Source: Rhodococcus tibetensis (GTDB lineage: Bacteria; Actinomycetota; Actinomycetes; Mycobacteriales; Mycobacteriaceae). Taken from it: a DNA stretch of 64,000 bases. Position numbers and translations under genes: made by a program. This document shows, one piece after another, positions 1-7,840 of the stretch; position 1 is the first letter of the stretch; every line of letters starts with the position of its first letter. A model generated the notes under the pieces. The model was not told the origin of the DNA. It made no database searches and saw nothing but the letters and a program-made list of their open reading frames with translations. The DNA lies in the NCBI RefSeq assembly GCF_024438035.1, contig NZ_JANFQF010000007.1:124001-188000 (forward strand). The letters are read 5' to 3'.

Positions 1-501
1 TGGCATCCGGACGCGCACCTGTACGCGGGCCTCGCAGTGGACAAATCCGCCGAGTCGATTTCGGACCGAGCGAAGTACATCGGCAACGTCTCCTACGTCG
101 ACGAGTACATCGGCCCGAAACTGCAGCAGTTGGCGATCGCGTTCCAGGATCCACTCGCCCACGGTTTCGAGGTGCCCGACGGCCACACGATGATCCTGGC
201 CAGAGTCGGCAGTGCTGTCGCCCCTTTGAACGTCGGATGGCTTGCGCACCAGGTTCGTCCGATTGCCGGAGGATGTGAAATGCGAAGTCGGTTCTATCTC
301 GACATGTGGGGGATTCGCCTTCCCGACATCCGGAACGCCGTCGCTGCCGTCGAGCGGGGCCCGTCCCTCGATCCTAGGGACATCGCTACCGATATGGAGG
401 CCGCTCGCGAGCTGCTGTTGCACTGCGGCCAGGAGATGCACCATCTCGCCCGATTCCTCCCCGACCTCTATAACGAGTTCGGCGGCGACGCACAGCTGTG
501 A
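1..501 (+). CDS. hypothetical protein, 5' end outside window
   Basis: The reading frame is open from base 1 and ends at TGA 499-501. A GTG at base 37 could start translation, but codons before it continue the same frame with good codon use, so the true start is probably upstream. The visible 166 codons give a soluble protein with no recognised domain; the second half is acidic and mostly helical by eye, and no signal peptide can be judged without the N-terminus. Function is unknown. It is followed by a repeat-rich non-coding stretch. Confidence 0.6.
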   Translation, partial: WHPDAHLYAGLAVDKSAESISDRAKYIGNVSYVDEYIGPKLQQLAIAFQDPLAHGFEVPDGHTMILARVGSAVAPLNVGWLAHQVRPIAGGCEMRSRFYLDMWGIRLPDIRNAVAAVERGPSLDPRDIATDMEAARELLLHCGQEMHHLARFLPDLYNEFGGDAQL

Positions 502-509
502 TCGGTGTA

Positions 510-700
510 GGGTCTCGAGAACCGTGGCCAAATCTCAGTTGGGATGGCCACTCGGTGGCCAGTTGGCCAAATGGGTGAGATGGCATTCGGCGGGGGCTGC
601 GTACCGGGTCTCGAATCCCGTGGCGGAATCTCACGGCGGTGGCGAGCCTGGTGGCGGATCCGCCATCGTGGTGAGACATGCCATTTTAGCCGGTCACCGG
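510..700. repeat. two diverged tandem units of about 96 bp
   Basis: Two head-to-tail units begin GGGTCTCGA at 510 and 606. Each continues CCGTGGC-AATCTCA, then a GGTGGC block, then a GTGAGA-TGCCATT block near 573-586 and 670-685. Identity is about two thirds by eye. Unit 2 also holds the 14-bp palindrome TGGCGGATCCGCCA at 652-665. There is no open frame with coding character. It may be a transcribed structured element or a decayed repeat family; its role is unknown. Confidence 0.5.
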
Positions 701-730
701 ATCGCCACTGCGGCGGCGTGATCCAGATCG

Positions 731-758
731 TTCGGGGTATCCCGATTGACGCCCCGAA
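731..758. terminator. inverted repeat, possible terminator
   Basis: TTCGGGG (731-737) and CCCCGAA (752-758) form a perfect 7-bp stem with a 14-nt loop downstream of the first gene. There is no T-run, so a terminator role is only a guess. Confidence 0.25.
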
Positions 759-1038
759 AGCAAAATCAGCACCGGACGGGTCAACGGGAACACGCAGCTC
801 AGGGAGTCTCGGTCACCGCCCCGCTTCCGGAGACGTGTCAATCAACGTTCCCTACCGAGACGCCCGCCTCCGCCGCAGAGGGACGCGGGCGGTCCGCTCC
901 GCTGAACCGGCAATCTGACAGAGGGGGCAGGCCACATGGGCGACGTCGCCCTCCGACGCAAGTACCGCGCATCGTGAGCGGAAGCATGCGGGTGAAATCT
1001 ACGCTGAGTCAGTGGACAGTCTGGATCATCCCGCAGCG
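759..1038. other. non-coding stretch, nothing recognised
   Basis: Together with the repeat before it, the gap between the first two genes is about 540 bases. No convincing frame, RNA gene or promoter could be picked out in this part. Long open frames exist but look like shadows of GC-rich sequence. Confidence 0.4.
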
Positions 1039-1530
1039 ATGAGCGCCATCGCGTGCTTCCGGGCGGGTGGGAGCGGTGAGGGCACGGCGGAGCCGTACCT
1101 GGTCGTCGTACGTGAGGATGTCGCTGCCGTTGCGCTCCGGGACGCCCAGTCGAGGTGCGTCATCATGGTGAACAAGGTGGAGGGGCAATGGGAGACGCCT
1201 CAAATGGTGACCGTCGGCGTGTCGCCACGAGCGGCTCCTGATCGAAACTTCCGGCCATCGTTCATCCAACGCCTGGAAATTCATCGATCAGGGCCACCCA
1301 CTGTTGACGGTGGTCCGCCCGACAGTTCGTGGATCACTGTCAGTGGTTTCGCAGCCAGCGGTGCGCGAAGCATTGCAGTGGCAAGTTCCCTCGATAGATG
1401 TGTTGCGGATGTCGCCGATGACGGATTCGTTCTCGCGGTGCTGCGGTCACCTTGGCGCGAGAAGCCGGCCGTTGTCGTCGCCATGAGTGACGGACGCAGG
1501 ATTCCGTGCGCCCATCCCAGCCTCGGTTAA
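1039..1530 (+). CDS. hypothetical protein
   Basis: This 163-codon frame starts at ATG 1039; GTG 1012 in the same frame is an alternative start. Codon use is typical of the organism. The protein is mixed alpha/beta with no signal peptide, no membrane segment and no motif I can name. The C-terminal third alternates hydrophobic strands with a Trp-Arg turn. It lies alone between a repeat-rich gap and a lipoprotein gene on the same strand about 110 bp downstream. Function unknown. Confidence 0.5.
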   Translation: MSAIACFRAGGSGEGTAEPYLVVVREDVAAVALRDAQSRCVIMVNKVEGQWETPQMVTVGVSPRAAPDRNFRPSFIQRLEIHRSGPPTVDGGPPDSSWITVSGFAASGARSIAVASSLDRCVADVADDGFVLAVLRSPWREKPAVVVAMSDGRRIPCAHPSLG

Positions 1531-1640
1531 ACGATCTCCCACCGATCGATGACTGGTGCCGGATCGTTTATGGCGATGTATCGGCGAGTTGGTGTGGCAC
1601 CGGCTGTCACGCTGCGTCGACTTGGGGCGATACCTAGACC

Positions 1641-2171
1641 ATGAGGGTTAGGAAAGCCGCGATAGGTGCAAGCGCTCTTGTCGCGATCGCAATCGCGGCC
1701 TGCGCCTGCTCGCCCGTCGATGACACCGAAGCGCGCGATCCGACCGTCTTCGTCCATCCCACACAGTTCGCACCGCCGCCGGCGCCGATCACCGATCTCG
1801 TGCCCACCGCCGAGCAATTGACCGCCCTGTACAACGCCACCACCAACTACTCGATACGCGAGGAGGACCGCGCGCGACTCTTGGATGGTCCCAGCGACCA
1901 GACCCTGCGGGTCGCGCGGGCTTGGGGTGCGCAGCCCACACCCCAATACATCCAGTTCACTACCGTGGAACCCGTCAGCCCAGACATGATCAACGCGACT
2001 GGGCAGGGCCGAGTCGGAGGCGTGGAACCCTACCCGGTGGGGCCAATTCCCTTCGTGCGTTCCAACAACGAATGGAAGCTATCCCGCGCCTACGTCTGCG
2101 GCATATTGACCGTTTTCGCCGACCTCCCAGATCCAAGTCGACGCACCACGAACGCACATGAGTGCAAGTGA
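1641..2171 (+). CDS. putative lipoprotein
   Basis: The 176-residue product begins with a basic tip (MRVRK), an Ala/Ile-rich hydrophobic core and a lipobox I-A-A-C with Cys21, so it is probably exported and lipid-anchored. The mature part is Pro-rich at first (about residues 35-50) and then globular, with two further Cys near the C-terminus that could pair. No domain is recognised. It belongs to a run of exported small proteins between 1.6 and 11.6 kb. The start is supported by the signal sequence. Confidence 0.65.
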   Translation: MRVRKAAIGASALVAIAIAACACSPVDDTEARDPTVFVHPTQFAPPPAPITDLVPTAEQLTALYNATTNYSIREEDRARLLDGPSDQTLRVARAWGAQPTPQYIQFTTVEPVSPDMINATGQGRVGGVEPYPVGPIPFVRSNNEWKLSRAYVCGILTVFADLPDPSRRTTNAHECK

Positions 2172-2419
2172 GATTCCAGCAACCGTTAAGCGCTATCCCA
2201 CCATGGGTTGCGGCGAGGGCGGCCGCAAACATCCGGTCTATCCGGAACGATCGGTCCTGTCATGGTCAACTCTCTCACTGATTGAGAGAGTCCAGTAGAC
2301 GATCGTCAAGTAGGACTGCTCTCACTTACATCGCGGGGGCTTCGGCAGCGTCTGCCAGACGCGGACACCACCAGCGGATCGAGCTACGCTCAGATCGACG
2401 CCTTGCTGGAGGTGGGACT

Positions 2420-2866
2420 ATGCCCCGAACTGCTTCGAGGGCCCGTAGCGGGACGACTCTCGCCGGGATCGCACTTGCCGCAATGCTGCTAGCTGCCCTG
2501 CCCGTGAGCGCAGCCCCGTCCGACACGGTCCTGCCGATCCCATTCGCGGGACTGGCCAACGGACCGACTGGATTGACTAACCCGCCGTTCAGTACGTACA
2601 TCACTGTCAGGACGGACCCGGACGAGCCGGGGATCACTCGGGTTCGTTGCGGCGCATCACCCTACTGCGCCGTCGTCGTCCATTGGCGCAACCTATCGAC
2701 CGGCGCGAGTGGCGCTGCGGACCTCTGGTTCGGTCCGAGCCCCCCGGGGGTTATCCAGACCGGATCTGGGACGGTGGTCGCTGCCGTTACGGCGGGCGGT
2801 GCTCCTGGTTACCCGGGCACCCCCACCACGCTTTTACCGGGCGCTGGCGGTTGGACAGTGCCTTAG
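2420..2866 (+). CDS. secreted WRNL-motif protein, copy 1
   Basis: The ATG at 2420 is preceded by GGAGG (ribosome site) and opens a 148-residue protein with a signal peptide of about 32 residues ending near VSAAPS. The in-frame upstream extension to 2282 lacks these features and was rejected. The mature part holds V-x-W-R-N-L-S-T-G-A-S-G and a following T-G-S-G-T-V segment. Both recur in the protein at 10986-11543, so the two are paralogues. Two Cys near residues 75-80 may form a disulphide. Function unknown; exported. A large palindromic element starts 47 bp after the stop. Confidence 0.65.
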   Translation: MPRTASRARSGTTLAGIALAAMLLAALPVSAAPSDTVLPIPFAGLANGPTGLTNPPFSTYITVRTDPDEPGITRVRCGASPYCAVVVHWRNLSTGASGAADLWFGPSPPGVIQTGSGTVVAAVTAGGAPGYPGTPTTLLPGAGGWTVP

Positions 2867-2913
2867 CCTGGATTCCCCGCTCACCGTTCGGAGACATTCT
2901 CACGGCAAGCCAT

Positions 2914-3040
2914 CACCGGGACGAGATCGGCGCCAAGCGTACAAAGCCGGCAGTCGTTGCCTATCCCGTAAGCGGATCCGCTTACGGGACCGGGGCAGAC
3001 TACTGCCGGCATGCGCTGGGGCCACCACCTCGTCCCAGTG
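2914..3040. repeat. 127-bp nested palindromic element, copy 1
   Basis: A set of nested inverted arms. The outer arms 2914-2925 and 3029-3040 pair at 11 of 12 positions. The middle arms 2946-2954 (GCCGGCAGT) and 3002-3010 pair perfectly. The centre 2965-2988 is a perfect 24-bp palindrome around GGATCC. It lies just after a secreted-protein gene. Related copies lie at 10424-10528 and 10876-10975. Confidence 0.7.
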
Positions 3041-3066
3041 CAGGTTCCGCCTACGGGTCACCATAA

Positions 3067-3300
3067 GGAACGGTTGACTCAACGAACAATTGCCAGCTAA
3101 GAGACCTGCGCGATGACGTCCCCGATCCGCACGGGAGTATCACCTTCACGGGAGCCGAAGAACTCCAGGACAGTCTTGGGCAGACGTTCGTCTCACTCCC
3201 GCCTGCAATACGAGTGTTCGTCGGCCGCGAGCCTCACGGCTGGAACGACAGTGACACTAACGGGGCCAGAGAATATCGAACCGTTGCCGGTACTCATTGA
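3067..3300 (+). pseudogene. possible gene fragment without start
   Basis: A frame open from after TAA 3064-3066 to TGA 3298-3300 reads as a plausible protein, with a block such as I-R-V-F-V-G-R-E-P-H-G-W and organism-like codon use, but it has no usable start codon. It may be the 3' part of a gene truncated at the neighbouring palindromic element. It overlaps the end of a decayed gene on the other strand. Function unknown. Confidence 0.25.
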
Positions 3301-4025
3301 GATCGATGGATGCCGCCGTGTACTCATTGACGAGCACATCGCCCTGCAAGCGCCGTCGTGTAACGACAGACTGCACTGCGGCCCCAGTACTGGTCGGCGA
3401 AGAGGGGCTGATTACCGATTTCTGGCGTCACCCGCCGCGTGCTGCATCCCATCAGCTGTTGCAGCGAGTCCGGCGTGTGGCGGACGTAGTGTTCGGTCCG
3501 ATCGACCTGGTCCAGTTTTCTCGATCTCGCGGAGTCCACCGATCTTGAGGAATCCACAGTCGTCGACAGGGTAGGACGGGCGTAGTGCCCGTCCGCGCGC
3601 GTCGATCAACCACAAGTCCGGTATCGGTGCCAAACTCGCCGTTCCACAACTGTTCTGATCCAGACGTGGGCCCTCAGACGGGGCATTGAGCTTGTCGATT
3701 GCCGCAGCGAAGTCACCCTCCCATCGGTGCTCGGCAAAACTCCCGGTGAGATCAGGGGTGACCGAATTCGCGAGCCATTCGTCGCAGGTGATGGCCGCGA
3801 CAGGCTCGAATCCGACGGCACCGTTCCCGATCGCGGTGCCGGCGCCCGCATCAATTCGGTCGGTGGAGTGACGCCCAGCAATTCGCTGCCTTGCGGCATT
3901 CGACAGACCGCAGCGTCCACGATCTCGGCGGGATCGCGATCAGGGGCTGGTCCGCGGACCGGATTGCATCCGCTCATCAGTGCCGTCAGTGTGACCACTG
4001 CGGTGAGCAGGCGGCGACGGTCCAT
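3257..4025 (-). pseudogene. frameshifted lipoprotein gene
   Basis: The ATG at 4025 opens a lipoprotein signal (MDRRRLLTAV..., lipobox L-M-S-G-C). After about 55 codons the protein continues in another frame near 3855-3890: acidic, Trp-containing, then C-G-T-A-S-L-A-P-I-P-D-L-W-L-I-D-A and Y-P-V-D-D-C-G-F. It shifts again near 3540-3560 (H-Y-V-R-H-T-P-D-S-L-Q) and again near 3335-3350, ending at TAG 3257-3259. The pieces join into about 255 residues. Three shifts suggest decay, though assembly indels are possible. Role unknown; exported. Confidence 0.5.
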
Positions 4026-4127
4026 GTTGTGCACGCTACCTTCGACGCACATCGCGGCCCGGCATCCGACCGGAGCCCAATTCAGACGCCACCTCCGGCT
4101 GTAAGTGGATCCTCATCCGGTGCCGAT

Positions 4128-4532
4128 ATGCGTTCGGTGATTGAAGCCTGGGAAGCAACGATATGGTTCGGTGTGCCCGAAATTGCTAGCCGGCGTCGCA
4201 CCCAACCACCGCCGCCTCGTATCGTCTACGAAGCTCTCACCAACCCGGACCGTGACCCCGTTCGTCCGTGGCTGATCCTGCACACCGACGAACAACCCCC
4301 CACGATCGCAGAAGCTGTCGAACCGAACCTTGTCGTCTGGACCTCAATCTGGCTGTGGCGACCGGATGCACGGATCCGCTTCGACATCACTGGCCCACCA
4401 CGCGGCGGCACCACTCTGTCCTGGACATTGATCGTCGACGAACCGGTCCCGGACGGGGAAACGACCGTCCGCATGCGCAAGCGAGTGAACGAACTCATCA
4501 ACGCGAACCTGCGCTTCACGTTCGGTCAGTAG
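4128..4532 (+). CDS. SRPBCC-like hypothetical protein
   Basis: A 134-residue soluble protein. Frame use before ATG 4128 loses coding character, so this start was preferred over 3891. The layout has an N-terminal strand-helix, a run of strands with many Trp and Arg (W-L-I-L-H-T, V-V-W-T-S-I-W, I-R-F-D-I-T), and a long C-terminal helix ending N-A-N-L-R-F-T-F-G-Q. This resembles START/SRPBCC helix-grip proteins. The assignment rests on overall pattern only. It is followed 23 bp later by a membrane protein gene on the same strand, so they may be co-transcribed. Confidence 0.55.
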   Translation: MRSVIEAWEATIWFGVPEIASRRRTQPPPPRIVYEALTNPDRDPVRPWLILHTDEQPPTIAEAVEPNLVVWTSIWLWRPDARIRFDITGPPRGGTTLSWTLIVDEPVPDGETTVRMRKRVNELINANLRFTFGQ

Positions 4533-4555
4533 TCGCCCCGATCAAGGATCCTGAC

Positions 4556-4990
4556 ATGACCCACCACTTCGCCGACCTCAAACACAATGTCTTCGCTCGC
4601 CACTCCAACCCGTGGAGTGCCTGGACTCGCTGGCTGAGCACCCCGCTTGTGCTCGTTCCTCTGTGGACACGCCGGTGGAGCCACGCCGCGATCGTCGGTG
4701 CCTGGATGGCCGCCAACCCCGTGATCTTCCCGAAACCGGCGGACGAGCACGCCTGGTCCACCCGGGCGGTGCTCGGCGAAGAACTGTGGATCACCGAGCG
4801 GCCCCGCGACACCGCGATGGCGGTAAACGCGGCGGCCACGCTGGCCGGCATCACCGCACTGATCGCCGCGCGGCGACGCCGCGCCGCGCCGGCGGCCGGT
4901 GCCACCGTGGTCATGATGGCGCTGCTGCTGGTCTACTGGCGGCTCATGGCCGGCTACTACAGCCGGCACCGGTGCGCCAACACCGGCTGA
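4556..4990 (+). CDS. DUF6653-type membrane protein
   Basis: ATG 4556 is preceded by AAGGATC and gives 144 residues. It has a conserved-looking N-terminus (A-R-H-S-N-P-W-S-A-W-T-R), a first hydrophobic stretch around residues 27-60 and a second pair around 90-135 separated by an Arg cluster, giving about four membrane segments with a basic cytoplasmic loop. The N-terminal motif and layout fit the small actinobacterial DUF6653 family of unknown function. The gene follows the SRPBCC-like gene closely. Confidence 0.65.
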   Translation: MTHHFADLKHNVFARHSNPWSAWTRWLSTPLVLVPLWTRRWSHAAIVGAWMAANPVIFPKPADEHAWSTRAVLGEELWITERPRDTAMAVNAAATLAGITALIAARRRRAAPAAGATVVMMALLLVYWRLMAGYYSRHRCANTG

Positions 4991-5058
4991 GCGCCGAGTA
5001 CGAGTCGGCTTCCGGTCACCGTATCCGACGTGGACGATCCGGACGAGTCCTGGATGGC

Positions 5059-5256
5059 ATGGGACGCCTGGCAGGTGTCCCCGCCGTTCTGGTGCACGGT
5101 CGCTACGACGTCTCGGGACCGTTGGACACGGCGTGGAACCTCGCGCGTGCCTGGCCGGATGCCCAGCTCGTCGTGCTCGACGACGCCGGCCACGGTGGAG
5201 CGGGGTTCGGCGCCGCACTGGTGGCTGCCTTGGACTCCTTCAGCAGCCAGACCTGA
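5059..5256 (+). pseudogene. C-terminal remnant of a proline iminopeptidase
   Basis: The 65 residues before TGA 5256 match the C-terminal part of proline iminopeptidases: V-P-A-V-L-V-H-G-R-Y-D-V-S-G-P (the acid-bearing loop), A-W-P-D-A-Q-L-V-V-L, then D-A-G-H-G-G with the catalytic-type His. The N-terminal two thirds, including the nucleophile Ser, is absent, and no homologous frame is seen upstream. This is a truncated relic that would not encode an active enzyme. Confidence 0.6.
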
Positions 5257-5357
5257 GCTTGTCGTATGAGGATGGGCCTTCGGGCGGCGCTGGTACCCCG
5301 ACGGGCCCCTCAGCCCTGAAACACTGACCCGTTCGTCGTCCCGATTCGGGATTGCTG

Positions 5358-5819
5358 TCAAAGGCTGCCGATCACTCTTTGGCTACCTTTGTCGGACCAG
5401 ACCGCGACGGCATCGACGAGTCGAGGGGTCATGAATCCACCGGTATCGCCCCACGGCCACGCGACATGGGCGCGGGCCACCTGGTCTTGAACGAGGTCGG
5501 CAATGCAGACGACGACCGCCTCCTCTTCGTCGTCGACCTGCGCGGCACTTCCGCTCATACCTAAACCGGTGGGTGCGCGACCGAGCACCGTCACGTCGCT
5601 CAGAAGGAACACGTAGCCGCTGTCCGGTTCGTACTCAGCGACCCAATCGATCCGCTCGATCAGACCGCCGTACTGACGCACGTTCAGGTCGTGGCCAATA
5701 CGACCCAGTGCGTTGATCCACGCATCCGGCAGGTCCGACGACACCAGGTGCACGCCCTGCCGCGCTATCCAGGCGGCGGTCAGCACTTGCTCACCGCGAG
5801 CGTCGAAGAAACCAGCCAT
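5358..5819 (-). CDS. hypothetical protein
   Basis: A 153-residue soluble protein starting at ATG 5819. It has an opening D-A-R-G-E-Q-V-L-T-A-A-W-I-A segment, a strand-rich middle (Y-V-F-L-L-S-D-V-T-V-L), an acidic patch D-D-E-E-E-A followed by V-V-V-C-I-A, and a final A-V-W-S-D-K. There is no signal peptide or membrane segment and no recognised family. Codon use supports coding. It stands alone, facing the proline iminopeptidase relic. Function unknown. Confidence 0.55.
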   Translation of the reverse strand: MAGFFDARGEQVLTAAWIARQGVHLVSSDLPDAWINALGRIGHDLNVRQYGGLIERIDWVAEYEPDSGYVFLLSDVTVLGRAPTGLGMSGSAAQVDDEEEAVVVCIADLVQDQVARAHVAWPWGDTGGFMTPRLVDAVAVWSDKGSQRVIGSL

Positions 5820-5900
5820 CGTTTCAGAGTGTTACCTAGACACGATGAATTGAACGACATCGAGTGTGCCCGTCCGCGACTTAACGTCACCCTCGATGCC

Positions 5901-5933
5901 TGACGGATCGGGACACCGGTCAGCGATCCATCA
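5901..5933. repeat. short hairpin repeat TGACGGATC-type, copy A
   Basis: Arms TGACGGATC (5901-5909) and GATCCATCA (5925-5933) pair with one mismatch around ACCGGTCAGC. The 15-mer ACCGGTCAGCGATCC (5915-5929) recurs exactly, in reverse complement, at 31251-31265 inside a similar hairpin. Confidence 0.5.
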
Positions 5934-6045
5934 GCGGTTACGAAGCCAGATAATCACGTGTACGGCAAACGGGGATCAGGTGATCGATTGGCCCGCAACC
6001 GGACTTGTCGGGGACTGGCAACCGGTAACCAGTTAGCCTGCGCAA

Positions 6046-6450
6046 ATGAGGTTTTTGGTCGGCTGCTCCTACGTCAGTGTGTTGTGCGCCTTACTGATCG
6101 GAGTGTGGGTGCTTCCCCAGCTGTTGACGAAGGGATACATCGATGTCGGTGGTTCCCCTGCCTTCGAGCCGTTGTTCATCTATCCAGGGCTGGTTGGGTT
6201 TGTCGTCTGCATCATGGCTGCTGTGACATCGTTGATCATGTATGGACGCCGGAGGCTTACATCGGTCGGTCAACGCCTCATCGCGGCTGGACAGGTGTTT
6301 ACAGTCACGTTGTTCGCCGCCTGCATTGCGTCGCTGTGGCTGCCCTCGGCGACTGGGTGGGAGCTACTCGCCCTGCCCGGGGCATTGCTGATCGGTCAGA
6401 CCGCGGTGGGGGCCGGCTTGGTGTTTTCGAGATCGCTGAGGCGCACCTGA
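6046..6450 (+). CDS. small four-helix membrane protein
   Basis: ATG 6046 opens 134 residues with four hydrophobic segments, near residues 3-25, 43-65, 80-100 and 105-125. Loops are short and the end is basic (S-R-S-L-R-R-T). An integral membrane protein of unknown function; no motif identifies it. It lies between a hypothetical gene and a lipoprotein gene, both on the opposite strand. Confidence 0.6.
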   Translation: MRFLVGCSYVSVLCALLIGVWVLPQLLTKGYIDVGGSPAFEPLFIYPGLVGFVVCIMAAVTSLIMYGRRRLTSVGQRLIAAGQVFTVTLFAACIASLWLPSATGWELLALPGALLIGQTAVGAGLVFSRSLRRT

Positions 6451-6543
6451 TGAACGGGCTGCTGTGAGTACTGCTGCCGCGACTGACCTGACCGGTTGAG
6501 GGTCCCTCTGCGGTGACTCGCAGACCGGCGCCCAGGTCTGGTG

Positions 6544-7224
6544 CTACTCGTAGATGTCGACGGCGATTCTCATCGGTTCAATAAGAGTCATGACCTGGAA
6601 CTGCGGGTAATTGGTGCGGAGACCGACGAACGCCTGGGTGGCTCCCTCATAGTTCGGCATCAGGTAAACCTCGGCCACGCTGTGCGCAGCGGGATTCGAC
6701 AACGGATTGGGTCCGCTGTACTCGGCGACCCCACTTTTGGCCGGCGAGACCGTGTCGAAGAAATAGACCTGCAGAATCGATTGACCGTTGATTCGTATCG
6801 CAGTCTCGTCGCCGCGTGAAATTGCCTCGGCAACATACTCGACGCGCCAGCGAGGAGCGTATGTGCCACCGAAGTCGTAGACGATGCGATCGAATCCCTC
6901 GTGCCGCTCAATGTGCATGCCACTGGCCGTCACACCGGCGAGGGGCGGAATCGTCGGCGAGGAAGGCAGTGCGCCAGGGGTGCCAGACTCCGTCGGGCTC
7001 ACTGTTGCAGTCGGTATGGGAGAAGTTGGACTGCCGGGCACGACCGTTGGGGCCGGGAACTCGGGGACCCGCGGTTCGGGAAGGGCGCCAGCGCCGGACT
7101 GCGCCGAGGGGACCTCGCCCCACGGGATCGACGACGTTCTTTCGAGGTTTCTGGCCGGTTCGCCGGGCGACTGGCAGCCGACAGCTAGGGCAATGCACGT
7201 CATCATCGCGATGTACGAGATCAT
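6544..7224 (-). CDS. AMIN-like domain lipoprotein
   Basis: The start at ATG 7224 gives a signal with lipobox L-A-V-G-C. The 7245 start adds seven residues and is less compact. A Pro/Thr/Ser-rich linker (about residues 20-95) leads to a domain with H-I-E-R-H-E-G-F-D-R-I-V-Y-D-F-G, then W-R-V-E-Y, and an ending with P-M-R-I-A-V-D-I-Y-E. This pattern is typical of actinobacterial AMIN-like domains, which in other proteins bind envelope polymers. The protein is probably an outward-facing cell-envelope lipoprotein of 226 residues. A cold-shock-like gene overlaps its 5' end on the same strand. Confidence 0.65.
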   Translation of the reverse strand: MISYIAMMTCIALAVGCQSPGEPARNLERTSSIPWGEVPSAQSGAGALPEPRVPEFPAPTVVPGSPTSPIPTATVSPTESGTPGALPSSPTIPPLAGVTASGMHIERHEGFDRIVYDFGGTYAPRWRVEYVAEAISRGDETAIRINGQSILQVYFFDTVSPAKSGVAEYSGPNPLSNPAAHSVAEVYLMPNYEGATQAFVGLRTNYPQFQVMTLIEPMRIAVDIYE

Positions 7225-7777
7225 CGTGCGCGTGTCGCCCCTCATATCTGGGTATCGCCCTACATCGGGGAAACGTGACTCGATTTCGGTGCTGCCGGAA
7301 TGCCTTGGTCATGGCGCTTTTCGACGGAAAGTGCTCACCGTTCGGGGATCGCTGATCGGTTATCCAACTGCTGCCCGGGGGTTCTGGGCGAAAGTACTCC
7401 TCAGGCGAAACCCCCGGCGGAATCCGGTGAGCCTTGTGGTCAGGGTCGGCGTCGAAGGTGATTGTGAGCGACGTGCTGAACGCGCCGGTGCTAGGTCCCT
7501 GGGGTCGGCGATACGGTTCGTCGCCGACGTACCATGCGTCCCTAGCGACGAAGTCGTAGCCGTCCTGAACTCCCTCCCCAGGTAGGCGTTCCCACTCGAA
7601 GAACACTTGACGACCAGGATCCAAGCCCATGCGAGTCTTCATGGAGGGCGTCGTCGCGTGTATCCAGCAACCACCGGGTGTCTCGGGTGAGTCGATGACG
7701 CCCCAGCCCTCGTCGAGGTTCCAGCTACGAACGGTTCCGATCGTCGGAGACATAAGTCGATACTGCATCATCACCAC
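6908..7777 (-). CDS. cold-shock-domain-like protein, copy 1, with suspect C-terminal run-on
   Basis: Residues about 10-75 read like a divergent cold-shock domain: I-G-T-V-R-S-W-N, E-G-W-G-V-I-D in the RNP1 position, C-W-I-H-A-T in the RNP2 position, then V-F-F-E-W-E. After G-V-S-P-E-E-Y-F-R (about residue 130, near 7390) similarity to the copy at 31333-31739 stops. The frame then runs on through the lipoprotein gene in another phase. A one-base shift would bring a TAA near 7363, so the long tail is probably an indel artefact or stop loss. Likely role: single-stranded nucleic acid binding. The GTG start at 7777 is uncertain; ATG 7753 is an alternative. Confidence 0.55.
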   Translation of the reverse strand: MVMMQYRLMSPTIGTVRSWNLDEGWGVIDSPETPGGCWIHATTPSMKTRMGLDPGRQVFFEWERLPGEGVQDGYDFVARDAWYVGDEPYRRPQGPSTGAFSTSLTITFDADPDHKAHRIPPGVSPEEYFRPEPPGSSWITDQRSPNGEHFPSKSAMTKAFRQHRNRVTFPRCRAIPRYEGRHAHDDLVHRDDDVHCPSCRLPVARRTGQKPRKNVVDPVGRGPLGAVRRWRPSRTAGPRVPGPNGRARQSNFSHTDCNSEPDGVWHPWRTAFLADDSAPRRCDGQWHAH

Positions 7778-7840
7778 GGGCGTTTACGTCCAATCCTCTA
7801 CTCGGCCGGCCGGTGACGGAGTGATCCCGGTGATTGATCG

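Noticed and set aside
601..625. tRNA T-arm-like string GGGTCTCGAATCCCG
   Set aside because: No acceptor stem or anticodon arm could be drawn around it; it belongs to the tandem repeat.
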